DNA from: Halobacillus litoralis
GTDB taxonomy: Bacteria > Bacillota > Bacilli > Bacillales > Halobacillaceae
Assembly (NCBI RefSeq): GCF_004101865.1
Contig: NZ_CP026119.1
Span: 62,001-126,000, forward strand
Length of the DNA stretch: 64,000 bases
Direction of reading: 5' to 3'
Under the pieces are notes generated by a model. The model did not search any database and was not told where the DNA came from. It saw only the letters and a program-made list of their open reading frames with translations. Shown here piece after piece: positions 7,578 through 15,427 of this stretch. How positions within the stretch are numbered: position 1 is the first letter of the stretch; the number at the start of each line of letters is the position of its first letter. The position numbers and the translations under genes are program-made.

Positions 7578-8558
7578 TCAATCTGTATGAGTGTTTAGTA
7601 GTTTCAATACATCATTTCTTTTAATGTCCTCTTTATGTTCAATAAGATGATTAAGATAGCTTTTATTTTCTTCTACTTTTGTTTGTTTCTTCTCTATTTC
7701 TTCTTTTAAACGCTCTCTTTTCTCTATTTTCTTATTTAGTTCTGACTTTAACTGATCGACTTCTTCAAAATTCTGCTCATTTCTTTCTTCCTCTGCTGTT
7801 GATATAGCGTCATTTAAGACACTTTCTACGTCCATTTCCTCTTCATTAGAACCACCAGTGAATAAGCTCAACCAGGAACGTTTTTTCACCTTTTGTTGAG
7901 TAGCTTTCATTGTTTGATCTAGAACACGATAGTAACGGCGTTCCATTGCTTCTCTTTGATATTTAGATTGAAGGTTTTCAATTTTATTTTCAAGGTTACT
8001 TATTTCACGTTCATTATCTGAGTAATCGAGGCGTGTACTAGTTAAAGAATTATTTGCATCTTGAACTTTTCCTGTTAGCTTTTGAATAATTAAATGCTTT
8101 CTTAACTCTTCAATCTCTTTTATTAAGGTTGCTTGATTTTGTCCATCATTCTTTGCTAGATGATTGTCTACGTTGACAGGATTAAAGTTAGTTGTAGACG
8201 TTAGGTTTTTCACACCAACAAAATGGGCTAAATCTGCAGTTTTTTTGTTAGCTTTCTCTACTAATAAGAGAATCATATGAAGCTTAAAGATACTTTTATA
8301 ATCTAAACGGTAATACTTTCCGGAACGTGCGGGACCTATATAATGGAAAAGTTCGTTTCTGAAATAATTTCTAAGAGTTCCGTCATTTCTACCTATAAAT
8401 TCAGCTGCTTCTGTTGTGCTGTATGTAGTATCTGGGTGCATTTTTAGTATGTTTTCCGTATATAGTTCACTTTCCAACTCCGCTAATTCGATCTCTTTCC
8501 TCAATGGGTCTTTTATGAATTCATCTTCTAGCAATTCTTTCATATCTAATTTTTCCAT
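7578..8558 (-). CDS. MerR-like HTH and coiled-coil protein, probable replication/partition factor
   Basis: 326 residues. Residues about 44-100 form a winged HTH of the MerR/Xis type (YSTTEAAEFIGRNDGTLRNY, then a wing ending GKYYRLDYKS). The rest is dominated by predicted coiled coil: a helix near 150-215 and a long Glu/Lys-rich coil from about 250 to 320. The architecture, DNA-binding head plus long coil, is found in plasmid segregation and copy-control proteins. It is transcribed away from the repeat cluster at 8.6-9.6 kb, which it may bind. The ATG at 8558 follows GGAGGGAG. The exact function is inferred from context. Confidence 0.6.
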   Translation of the reverse strand: MEKLDMKELLEDEFIKDPLRKEIELAELESELYTENILKMHPDTTYSTTEAAEFIGRNDGTLRNYFRNELFHYIGPARSGKYYRLDYKSIFKLHMILLLVEKANKKTADLAHFVGVKNLTSTTNFNPVNVDNHLAKNDGQNQATLIKEIEELRKHLIIQKLTGKVQDANNSLTSTRLDYSDNEREISNLENKIENLQSKYQREAMERRYYRVLDQTMKATQQKVKKRSWLSLFTGGSNEEEMDVESVLNDAISTAEEERNEQNFEEVDQLKSELNKKIEKRERLKEEIEKKQTKVEENKSYLNHLIEHKEDIKRNDVLKLLNTHTD

Positions 8559-8599
8559 TTTTACACTCCCTCCATTGTAGATTTCTACAATATATTTTC

Positions 8600-9636
8600 A
8601 TATTACCTGTGAAAGAGTGATAATTCAAGATTTTTGAGAGCGCTACATGCTCATAAACGTATCGCAACGTAAGTTTTCGATGAATGAAGTGTATCGCAAC
8701 GCAAGCGTTTCGTCTAGATGGAATAGATTCAAACCGAATCAAATGCATTCAAACGGATTCCTATTCGAGTGAATTTAAATGAATTAATTGCGTTACGGGT
8801 CGTCCATGATTCCATAACGCACTGATATTGGAAAGTTTTGTTGGAAAATAGCACTTGAATTTAGTGTATCGCAACTTCACTCTCATTATTTGATTGCACG
8901 TTACGTAGCGTTAGGGTTGCGTTATGATTTCAAGTCGATAGCGGTCACTAAATAGCGTTTTGTGCCAGGTCTTTAATCGAGAACGATACGTATCGCTTAA
9001 AATTACAATTTGATACGTATAAGCGATCCGTAACGCTCCAGTTACGTTATGTACACTTGTCGATAGCGGTAATTTTATAGCTAATTGAAGCTTTATGCGC
9101 CATTGAGCGATCCATATCGCAAGAATTATGAGTGGTATCAAGAAATTATATTTAATTCGTGATAGAGTAACCGCGCGAATAGTATTGAATCGAAAATGAG
9201 ATAGTTTTTGAAATGATGAAAGAATAGCAAGTTCACTCGAGTATGTTTGAATTTCACATAGAACGATTGCGTTATCGTTCGTCCACGGTGCTGTAGCGCA
9301 CTGGTATTTTAAAGTTTTGTCATTTTAAACCACATCTATGGACTAATGTCTGCTGCCTTTTGAATATCTAATGAAGGGTGGTTGAACCGAAATTGTGATA
9401 GTTAAGCAGTGCTTCCTTATATTGAAGTGCATTATGAAGAGATCAAACGCATTCAAACCAGTTCAAGTTTATATATGCTTAGAGTAGCGGTTGCGTTATT
9501 GGTCGTCTATGGAACCGTATCGCACTGATGTTAAGCATTCTAACTGAAAAGACGTTAGATACTAGCAATATCATTTATATGCATAATATATATATATTCT
9601 ACATTAGAAATGAACATATACAACATATGCCTTATA
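8600..9636. repeat. iterated GCGTTA/CGATA repeats: candidate centromere (parC) or origin
   Basis: About 1 kb without genes, filled with short repeated words. Three copies of a 40-bp unit lie near 8788, 9266 and 9490: TTGCGTTA, a central TCGTC, then a TAxCGCACTG end, so GCGTTA and TAACGC form an inverted pair. Around these are many GTATCGCAAC, GCGATCC(A/G)TA and CGATAGCGGT words in both orientations, and repeats of ATTCAAAC near 8726-8755 and 9445-9460. It sits directly upstream of parM, where ParR-bound centromeres lie in type II partition loci. It could also be the iteron origin. Confidence 0.65.
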
Positions 9637-9665
9637 TTGAATATGATATAAAGTCATGCTATAAT
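9637..9665 (+). promoter_or_regulatory. promoter of the parM operon
   Basis: TTGAAT, 17-base spacer, TATAAT with an extended TGC before the -10. It ends 32 bases before the parM ATG and lies beside the repeat cluster, so ParR autoregulation is likely. Confidence 0.75.
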
Positions 9666-9697
9666 AGTTTTTAAGTTTGGTAGAGGAGGAATTATTT

Positions 9698-10945
9698 ATG
9701 AAACAGAAAGATTACGATATTAAAGTAGTAGAAGATATGGGGAACTCTGAGCAAGTATTGAGATTATCCATCGGTGATTACAAAGAAGAAATTAAACAAC
9801 CTAATGTTTTCTCAGAGGAGTTTGACTTTGACACAGTGGGAGATAAGCCAGATACCCAACTAATTGAAAATTTGATGGATGATTTATTTGTTTTTATAAA
9901 CTCAAGTGCGATAAGACTTGCTGGGAACTATTACATAGGAAGAGCAGCGCTTGAACATAGTGGTGAAGTAGTATCGAACATGCGCGCTGGAAAGGATCTT
10001 AAATCTGAGTCTGATATTCCAGTGGTTAACACACTAGGTGTCCTAGCTGGGAAAGCCGTACAACGAGCTTTCAAAGAGGATAATGAGATTCCTGATTCAA
10101 TAAACCTTACTGTAGATTTCATAACTGCTTTGCCTGTGACGGAATATAAGAGAGACGGTGCGAAAGAAAAACTTCAAGAAAAATTCATGAATGGAGTCCA
10201 TGAGGTCGTTGTCTATGTAGGGAAGAAAAAAGTTAAAGTAGAGATTGGTTTTGAGTTTGTTTTTGTAAGTCCAGAAGGAACAGCAGCTGTATTTTCGATC
10301 GTGGATAAGAAAAATAAAGAAAGAACGAAAAAGTTGCTAAGTGAATTTGTTAAAGAGTACGAGGGTATGACTGAAGACAAGGCCCTTGAAGAGCTTGAAA
10401 ATGGACGCATTCTACATGTTGATATTGGTGAGGGTACAACTGAACTTCCTATTACTCAAAAATACAATTTTGACGATAAAAAAGCAGATGGTATTAACAT
10501 TGGAATTGCAGTTGCTATCAATAAAGCGTTAACTAGATTTCGAGAAGAACAGGGTTTTCCAACTCTTTCTCGTCAGAAATATAGTGAATATCTAAAATAT
10601 CCAAAGCAATACCCTGAGTTTCACAGTGTAGCGATGAACTACATTCGCCAGACTGTAAAAGGTCCATATAGACAAGTTTTAGATGCAATAAAAGACCAGC
10701 TAGATAGTGTTTACAATGAAGTGGATATTGTAATGGTCTATGGTGGTGGTTCGATATTGATGAAAGAGATTATGTATGATGCATTAAAAGAAGAGTTGGC
10801 GGGCCGTAGAATGGGGAAAATTAAAGTATTATGGGTTCCGACTGAACTTGCTACGACTATGAATGCTGATGGTTTGGAGAGACTCTTCTATAACAATTTC
10901 TATAATAAGATTAAAAGTGCAAAATTAGAGAGTGCTAAGAAGTAA
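9698..10945 (+). CDS. parM: ParM-like actin-family plasmid segregation ATPase
   Basis: 415 residues from ATG 9698, preceded by GAGGAGGA. It has the actin-fold nucleotide motifs: phosphate-1 DMGNS (residues 13-17), phosphate-2 DIGEGTTE (242-249) and the adenosine motif YGGGS (about 348-352). Proteins of this family polymerise into filaments that push plasmid copies apart when capped by ParR bound to a centromere. The gene is followed by a ParR-like gene and preceded by a strong promoter and repeat array, a complete type II partition arrangement. It belongs with the divergent ParM/Alp group of large Bacillus plasmids; the exact subfamily cannot be set by eye. Confidence 0.88.
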   Translation: MKQKDYDIKVVEDMGNSEQVLRLSIGDYKEEIKQPNVFSEEFDFDTVGDKPDTQLIENLMDDLFVFINSSAIRLAGNYYIGRAALEHSGEVVSNMRAGKDLKSESDIPVVNTLGVLAGKAVQRAFKEDNEIPDSINLTVDFITALPVTEYKRDGAKEKLQEKFMNGVHEVVVYVGKKKVKVEIGFEFVFVSPEGTAAVFSIVDKKNKERTKKLLSEFVKEYEGMTEDKALEELENGRILHVDIGEGTTELPITQKYNFDDKKADGINIGIAVAINKALTRFREEQGFPTLSRQKYSEYLKYPKQYPEFHSVAMNYIRQTVKGPYRQVLDAIKDQLDSVYNEVDIVMVYGGGSILMKEIMYDALKEELAGRRMGKIKVLWVPTELATTMNADGLERLFYNNFYNKIKSAKLESAKK

Positions 10946-11004
10946 TTTGATTAATATAGGGAAGGGCTTCCCTCCCTCCTTATTTCAAGTAGGTGGTGAA
11001 AATA

Positions 11005-11658
11005 TTGAGCCGAAAGAGGCAGACTAAAGAAAAAAAAGCAGGAGATATTCACCCGTTTTATTTAAATGATAATAATGTAGTTAATGAGTTTATAAACAAA
11101 CAGACTAATGCAAATGAAGGGCTTCGGGTAGCTATTGAACTTTTTGTAAGTCAATTTGGTAATATAGACGTTTCTAAGTTCGTGCCGAATCGTAGAGATC
11201 CAGAGACATTGGAAAACATTTTGCCGATATTAGAAATGGCTAGCAAAATAGAAGGTAATACCCCTTCTAGTGCCGGAGTTTATATTGAGCGAAATAAAGA
11301 TGCTGGCGAAACTGAAAGCGCTCCTTCACAATCCTCTATCAATGATGAACCGCCCGATAATAAAAACGACGGAAAAGATATGGACAATGAAGTTAATCAA
11401 CGGGATAATGTGAATTTTGTTGCTAGTAATAATAAAAACGAAGGGCGAAACCAGGAGAATCTTTTGAAAGATGAAGATAAAACAGAAAGTAAAAATAGCC
11501 ATTCAGATTTAAGAAAAGATAGCGAGAGTATAAATGTGGATGAACACAAGGTTCCTCAAAGAGAAAATGAGAGAAAAGAAAAAGATGGAAACGACTTAAA
11601 TCATGAAGAAGAATCACCTGCAGATAATGATGATATGCCTTCATGGATGACAGAATAG
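11005..11658 (+). CDS. ParR-like centromere-binding protein
   Basis: About 217 residues from a TTG at 11005, with AGGTGGTG seven bases upstream; two GTG codons inside that site are alternative starts. The N-terminal 70 residues are basic then helical (SRKRQTKEKKAGDI, EGLRVAIELFVSQFG), consistent with a ribbon-helix-helix DNA-binding domain. From about residue 95 the protein is low-complexity, Asn/Asp/Glu/Lys-rich and probably disordered. ParR proteins often use their C-terminal end to contact ParM; here the last residues (DMPSWMTE) are distinct from the linker. It is co-transcribed with parM, 59 bases apart. Confidence 0.7.
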   Translation: MSRKRQTKEKKAGDIHPFYLNDNNVVNEFINKQTNANEGLRVAIELFVSQFGNIDVSKFVPNRRDPETLENILPILEMASKIEGNTPSSAGVYIERNKDAGETESAPSQSSINDEPPDNKNDGKDMDNEVNQRDNVNFVASNNKNEGRNQENLLKDEDKTESKNSHSDLRKDSESINVDEHKVPQRENERKEKDGNDLNHEEESPADNDDMPSWMTE

Positions 11659-11681
11659 AAGAACTAGGGAGTTACCCCCTT

Positions 11682-11716
11682 CAAAAAAGTCGATGCATTA
11701 TGCATCGACTTTTTTA
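11682..11716. terminator. bidirectional terminator
   Basis: Near-perfect palindrome AAAAAAGTCGATGCA / TGCATCGACTTTTTT between the parR-like gene and the convergent RsoA-like gene, whose stop codon overlaps its right end. Confidence 0.92.
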
Positions 11717-11914
11717 TGTGAATTTTTCTTTAAATTCAAAGAAACCCACAGATTCTATATTTAAAATTTTGTCTTCATTCTCCAATATTTTCAGTTTTAT
11801 TGATTGCTCCAAATCTTCTCTTTCTTTAGGTTTAGTTTGGTTGAGTGCTTTTTTTATTCTGGGTTCTAGTTGTTCTATATAATCTAATATTTCATTTGCA
11901 TTTGAATCATCCAT
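11714..11914 (-). CDS. RsoA-like co-sigma subunit (set A)
   Basis: 66 residues, ATG at 11914 after GGGGGTATCGTT. The segment EQLEPRIKKALNQTKPKERE followed by DLEQ and a FFEFKEKF end closely resembles Bacillus subtilis RsoA, a small protein related to sigma region 2 that works with the separate sigma subunit SigO to form one functional sigma factor. A SigO-like gene lies 750 bases away on the other strand (12662-13246). It also resembles the gene at 55820-56059, the second copy of this system. The terminator at its 3' end is shared with the par operon. Confidence 0.7.
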   Translation of the reverse strand: MDDSNANEILDYIEQLEPRIKKALNQTKPKEREDLEQSIKLKILENEDKILNIESVGFFEFKEKFT

Positions 11915-12035
11915 AACGATACCCCCTACGTTTAAAAGTGAGAAAAAATTACATTATTACACAAAAAATGACTTTTTTACCAAAAATGTTTATTTATCCT
12001 AATTTATATCTCTTTAGAAAGTGAGGAGGGATTTT

Positions 12036-12275
12036 ATGAGAGTATCTGTTTATACATCTCAATCATGTGGGTTTTGTAAAAGAATTAAAGACTGGTATTT
12101 GTCCCAGGGTATACATTTCGTTGAAAAAGACGTTCAAAAAAACCCTTTGTACAAAGATGAACTATTAGAACTTGGGGTGAAAGGAATACCGTTTTCACTA
12201 ATCGAGTCATCAGAAAAAACTGTAGAGGTACTTGGGTTTAACAAAAAAGAGCTAGAAGATCTCTTTTTGAAATAA
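12036..12275 (+). CDS. glutaredoxin-like protein
   Basis: 79 residues from ATG 12036, nine bases after a GGAGGG site; the upstream GTG at 12021 is part of that site. It has the redox motif CGFC near residue 10, the cis-proline motif GIPF, and the usual glutaredoxin/NrdH length. Such proteins reduce disulfides, for example in ribonucleotide reductase or stress regulators. It stands between the two halves of the SigO/RsoA-like set, together with a small unknown gene. Whether it senses redox state for that system is inference. Confidence 0.85.
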   Translation: MRVSVYTSQSCGFCKRIKDWYLSQGIHFVEKDVQKNPLYKDELLELGVKGIPFSLIESSEKTVEVLGFNKKELEDLFLK

Positions 12276-12301
12276 CTTTCATTAATAAAGGTTGGGTGCT
12301 T

Positions 12302-12523
12302 ATGAGTGGATACGAAAATCAAATAGATACGTTGACAAGACGCTATACAGAGCTAAGAAAAGAACTTAACAGATTTACCTGTAAATTGGATCATGTGGAC
12401 GAACAAGATATAGAACTTTATCAAGATGTCTGTATGTTGTTCGCAACACAACTTAATCGCTTAAGAAAAGAATGCAATGCCTCCTACTCAATTGATGTTT
12501 GTCAAGAAAACTTAGATAAATAA
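12302..12523 (+). CDS. small hypothetical helical protein
   Basis: 73 residues, all predicted helical with three Cys. ATG at 12302 follows a weak AAAGGTTGGG site. It lies 26 bases after the glutaredoxin gene and is probably co-transcribed. No family recognised; the alternating Leu/Arg pattern (RRYTELRKELNRF) could form a short coiled coil. Confidence 0.5.
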   Translation: MSGYENQIDTLTRRYTELRKELNRFTCKLDHVDEQDIELYQDVCMLFATQLNRLRKECNASYSIDVCQENLDK

Positions 12524-12661
12524 CCAGCTGATTTCGATACAACCATACTAATTCAAATCAAAATATTAGATAACGGGAACGTGTGTTCTATTATATCGAG
12601 TTGACTCCCATATTTTCAATATTTTCTTTTAACAATGACATATTTCATTGGAGGGAACTAT

Positions 12662-13246
12662 ATGAAGCATAAATCGGATTTGATTGAAAAATTTATGAGT
12701 GATAACCCGAATTTTGTAAAGCAACCCATCGTTAAAAGCTTCTTAGCACAAGAGGATAACTTTTCTTTACTAGAATCTCATCTAAGAGGAAATGAAAGTT
12801 CATCCAATCTTCTAGATGAGAAGTTCAAGTTGCATTTTTACAGAGCAAAAATCGTAAATTATTTATCTAACTTGATTTATTACTTTTCGATAGATTACGA
12901 CAAAAGGGTCAATGTGTACGGAGAAAGGTTCCCTTTGGTGTTAAATAAAACTCCAAACGACGATGAGGGGAATAATGGAGACAATTCCTTAATCGATATG
13001 GTTAATGTAGATCATGTCGATTTTGACTCTTCATTTGAGCATAGTTTAGAGGGTTCTGTAACAGATAAACGTTTATATAAAGCTATAAAGAAGCTTCCAA
13101 AGAACCAGAAAAAAGTATTATCGTTACATTTTCTTAAAGGTTTAAGCAATAAGGAAATTGCAAGAGTTTTAGACGAGAGTGAACAGAACGTTTCTAACGT
13201 CAAGCGTAGAGCCTTCAAAAAGCTACGTGTGCAAATATCAAGTTAA
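12662..13246 (+). CDS. SigO-like sigma factor subunit (set A)
   Basis: 194 residues from ATG 12662 with TTGGAGGG upstream. The middle (IVNYLSNLIYYFSIDYDKRV, then RFPLVL) matches the N-terminal part of Bacillus subtilis SigO (YvrI), and residues about 135-190 form a sigma-70 region 4 HTH (LPKNQKKVLSLHFLKGLSNK, EIARVLDESEQNVSNVKRRA). SigO needs the separate RsoA protein to bind core polymerase and open promoters. An RsoA-like gene lies at 11714 (minus) and a YvrJ-family gene at 13425, so all parts of the B. subtilis locus are present. The factor probably turns on a small plasmid regulon, perhaps including YvrJ. Confidence 0.8.
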   Translation: MKHKSDLIEKFMSDNPNFVKQPIVKSFLAQEDNFSLLESHLRGNESSSNLLDEKFKLHFYRAKIVNYLSNLIYYFSIDYDKRVNVYGERFPLVLNKTPNDDEGNNGDNSLIDMVNVDHVDFDSSFEHSLEGSVTDKRLYKAIKKLPKNQKKVLSLHFLKGLSNKEIARVLDESEQNVSNVKRRAFKKLRVQISS

Positions 13247-13316
13247 AGTGTTTAATTTTATACACTTGTTGCTCTTTAGTTAATGTAGTAAGATTATTTG
13301 CTTATTTTAAGCTTAG

Positions 13317-13387
13317 GGTAGTATAGCCAAGTGGTAAGGCCAGGGTCTGCAAAACCCTTACCCCCGGTTCAAATCCGGGTACTACCT
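13317..13387 (+). tRNA. tRNA-Cys (GCA)
   Basis: Seventy-one bases fold as a full cloverleaf: acceptor GGTAGTA/TACTACC, anticodon stem AGGGT/ACCCT with loop CTGCAAA (anticodon GCA), and T arm CCCGG-TTCAAAT-CCGGG. CCA is not encoded. It lies between the SigO-like and YvrJ genes. Confidence 0.95.
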
Positions 13388-13424
13388 CTTCAAGAACTTA
13401 AATCTAGAAAGGAGGTAGTTCTTG

Positions 13425-13595
13425 TTGACTCCAGATAATTGGTTAGATTTAATTAGTAATCTTGGTTTCCCAGTGGTAGTGACTTTCTATTTGCTTTTCA
13501 GGTTAGAAAAAAGCTTCCAGAAACTAGAAGAAAGCGTGGATGAATTACTCAATAAACACAGTAAGTGTTTAGAAGCCAGATATCTCGATAACTGA
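13425..13595 (+). CDS. YvrJ-family small protein (set A)
   Basis: 56 residues. TTG at 13425 lies nine bases after GGAGG; the adjacent in-frame TTG at 13422 is an alternative. The core NLGFPVVVTFYLLFRLEKSF is the YvrJ signature: a short membrane helix containing a Gly-Phe-Pro, then a charged helix. In Bacillus subtilis yvrJ is encoded with rsoA and is controlled by SigO-RsoA. YvrJ-like proteins resemble BhlA/holin-like peptides in form; their function is not established. Same type as the gene at 54811-54957. Confidence 0.8.
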   Translation: MTPDNWLDLISNLGFPVVVTFYLLFRLEKSFQKLEESVDELLNKHSKCLEARYLDN

Positions 13596-13597
13596 GT

Positions 13598-13627
13598 GTA
13601 GAACTAACATTGTTCTACCTTTTTTTC
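13598..13627 (+). terminator. intrinsic terminator after the YvrJ gene
   Basis: GTAGAAC...GTTCTAC stem with a seven-base loop followed by a T7 run. Confidence 0.85.
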
Positions 13628-13686
13628 TGAAACTGATTTATTCAGTCTGATTTTAATACCAGAACAATCAAAAGGGATGTGTAATA

Positions 13687-14580
13687 GTGAGGAAATCCGT
13701 TAAAATTTTTCCTATAAATGATATAGGGGATGATAGGTCAAAGGAAAAGATACCAGAGAATATACTTGAGATAAGAGCTTTTAGGAAATGGGAAGATGGA
13801 TTATCAGGGAAAGAGGTTGTAATAGCAGTAATAGATACCGGTTGTCACACTAACCATCCTGATTTAAAGGGAAGAATTATTGGGGGATACAATTTTAGTG
13901 ATGAAGGTAAAAGTGATAATTATGAGGATTTAAACGGCCATGGAACTCATACCGCTGGTATAATTGCGAGTTCTGATAACAATACGGGCATTAAAGGGAT
14001 AGCTCCTCATTCGAGTATCTTAGTTCTTAAAACTTTGGATAAGAAAGGTACAGGAACGGTTAAGAGTTTAATCAAAGCAGTTAATTACGCGGTTAATTGG
14101 AGAGGTCCGAATGATGAAAAAGTAAAAGTTATATCCATGTCTTTAGGAATAGAGGAAGATTATCCAGAGCTTCATCTAGCTATTAAAAATGCTATTGGAA
14201 AAAATATCTCAGTCGTAGCATCCTCAGGGAATTACGGAGATGGGAACTTTATTACAAATGAATACACTTACCCTAGCTATTATAATGAAGTAATCAGTGT
14301 AGGTGCCATTACTAATGACGATAAGATATCTTCATTTTCAAACACAAATAGTGATATCCTACTATATGCGCCAGGAAGTAATATATACTCTACTTACTTA
14401 GAGGGAAGATATAGAAGATTAACCGGTACTTCTATGGCATCACCTCATGTTGTGGGAGTCATAGCATTGTTATTAGAGGAAGAAGAGTTATCAGTTGCGG
14501 GTATAAGAAAAAAACTACTTCAAAACACACAAACTATAAGTGATGGTGATATCATTTACCCTGTGCTATACCTACAATAA
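13687..14580 (+). CDS. intracellular subtilisin-like serine protease (S8)
   Basis: 297 residues from GTG 13687. Catalytic triad and oxyanion residues are in place: Asp50 (IAVIDTGC), His85 (NGHGTHTAG), Asn182 (SSGNYGDG) and Ser249 (TGTSMASPH). There is no signal peptide or long propeptide. The N-terminus VKIFPI takes the place of the LIPY short propeptide of Bacillus intracellular subtilisins (IspA), which blocks the active site until cut. The protein should act in the cytoplasm as a regulated protein-turnover enzyme. It follows the SigO-like set after a terminator, with a weak AAAGGG site. A plasmid-borne ISP is unusual; a role in plasmid-encoded regulation is speculative. Confidence 0.92.
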   Translation: MRKSVKIFPINDIGDDRSKEKIPENILEIRAFRKWEDGLSGKEVVIAVIDTGCHTNHPDLKGRIIGGYNFSDEGKSDNYEDLNGHGTHTAGIIASSDNNTGIKGIAPHSSILVLKTLDKKGTGTVKSLIKAVNYAVNWRGPNDEKVKVISMSLGIEEDYPELHLAIKNAIGKNISVVASSGNYGDGNFITNEYTYPSYYNEVISVGAITNDDKISSFSNTNSDILLYAPGSNIYSTYLEGRYRRLTGTSMASPHVVGVIALLLEEEELSVAGIRKKLLQNTQTISDGDIIYPVLYLQ

Positions 14581-14700
14581 CAACCATCCTGTTTAATTTC
14601 CAAAAAAATTTATTTTCAAGACTTTCAAGTTAATAGCTAGATATAATATAGAGTATCATTTAGTGGATGCTAGGAATAATTCAAAAGATCTTTCATTTGT

Positions 14701-14745
14701 GACCCCCTCGTATGGACTTCATTGTTCACATACGGGGGTTTTCTT
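14701..14745 (+). terminator. intrinsic terminator in the 14.58-14.95 kb gap
   Basis: ACCCCC(T)CGTATG...CATACGGGGGT hairpin with a following TTTTC run, 120 bases after the protease gene. The remaining gap to 14950 is AT-rich with one small ACCAT/ATGGT hairpin just before the next gene; no gene seen. Confidence 0.8.
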
Positions 14746-14950
14746 TCTTTGAAACATAGGTTATTTACCTTTATAATCGGTGAACTTTGTGAGTGAGGAA
14801 CTAAACATGTAACACACGTTTAGGTTACAAATATCGAACAGTTATGGCCATAGAAAATAATTTAAATGATTTTGTTTATTTTCATCTCAATAATCCTCTT
14901 TACTTAATAACCATATAAAAATGGTAAACCTTACGAAGGGAGGTATTAAG

Positions 14951-15358
14951 ATGAATGCATTAAGTGCGATTAATTCAATTCCTAAAAAGCATTTTATGGT
15001 TGTCGGGATGTTAGTGATGCTTTTCTCTGGAGCTTCAGCATTTGCCGCAACAGATGAGGTGCATCTTGGAAAATACGATGAGGCGGTGTACGGTACCGGG
15101 GCAGCTATTAATGAATCACTTCTCGTTATGGATGCTGATAACTACGGTGGGTCGGTTGCTCAATCAGAATCTTTCACTGCAAAAGCTAGAAAGTATAATG
15201 TTGGCATTAAACCCACAGTAGCATCTTACGGGGTAGCAGAGAATGATAGCATTTACAAATATGTAAGTGTTGATCCAGGAGTATACCAAGCAGCAGCTGT
15301 GAAAAATTCTAATTACCCTTTCCCTAACTATGCAGAAGGCAAGGTTGAAATATTCTAA
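14951..15358 (+). CDS. small secreted protein, first gene of the ABC/PLA2-like cassette
   Basis: 135 residues from ATG 14951 (site AGGGAGG; the upstream GTG frame is not used). A classical signal peptide (basic KKHF, then a hydrophobic stretch ending ASAFAA, cleavage near residue 33) is followed by about 100 mostly polar residues with no Cys and no known domain. A terminator immediately follows, so most transcripts would stop after this gene and the protein should be made in excess over the transporter. That arrangement is common for exported peptides and their machinery. Function unknown; it may be a companion of, or an immunity factor for, the Cys-rich protein encoded at 19001. Confidence 0.65.
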   Translation: MNALSAINSIPKKHFMVVGMLVMLFSGASAFAATDEVHLGKYDEAVYGTGAAINESLLVMDADNYGGSVAQSESFTAKARKYNVGIKPTVASYGVAENDSIYKYVSVDPGVYQAAAVKNSNYPFPNYAEGKVEIF

Positions 15359-15371
15359 GGATATTAATTTA

Positions 15372-15411
15372 AAAAGTAGTACCTAGAAGTTTTCTTTTAG
15401 GTACTACTATT
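15372..15411 (+). terminator. terminator between the secreted protein and ABC genes
   Basis: AGTAGTACCT...AGGTACTACT 10-bp inverted repeat followed by a TTTTAT end. It probably lowers expression of the downstream transporter relative to the first gene. Confidence 0.8.
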
Positions 15412-15427
15412 TTATAGGAGGAAAACA

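Noticed and set aside
8521..9141. Minus-strand frames across the repeat array
   Set aside because: They run through short repeated DNA, lack ribosome sites and overlap the start of the HTH gene.
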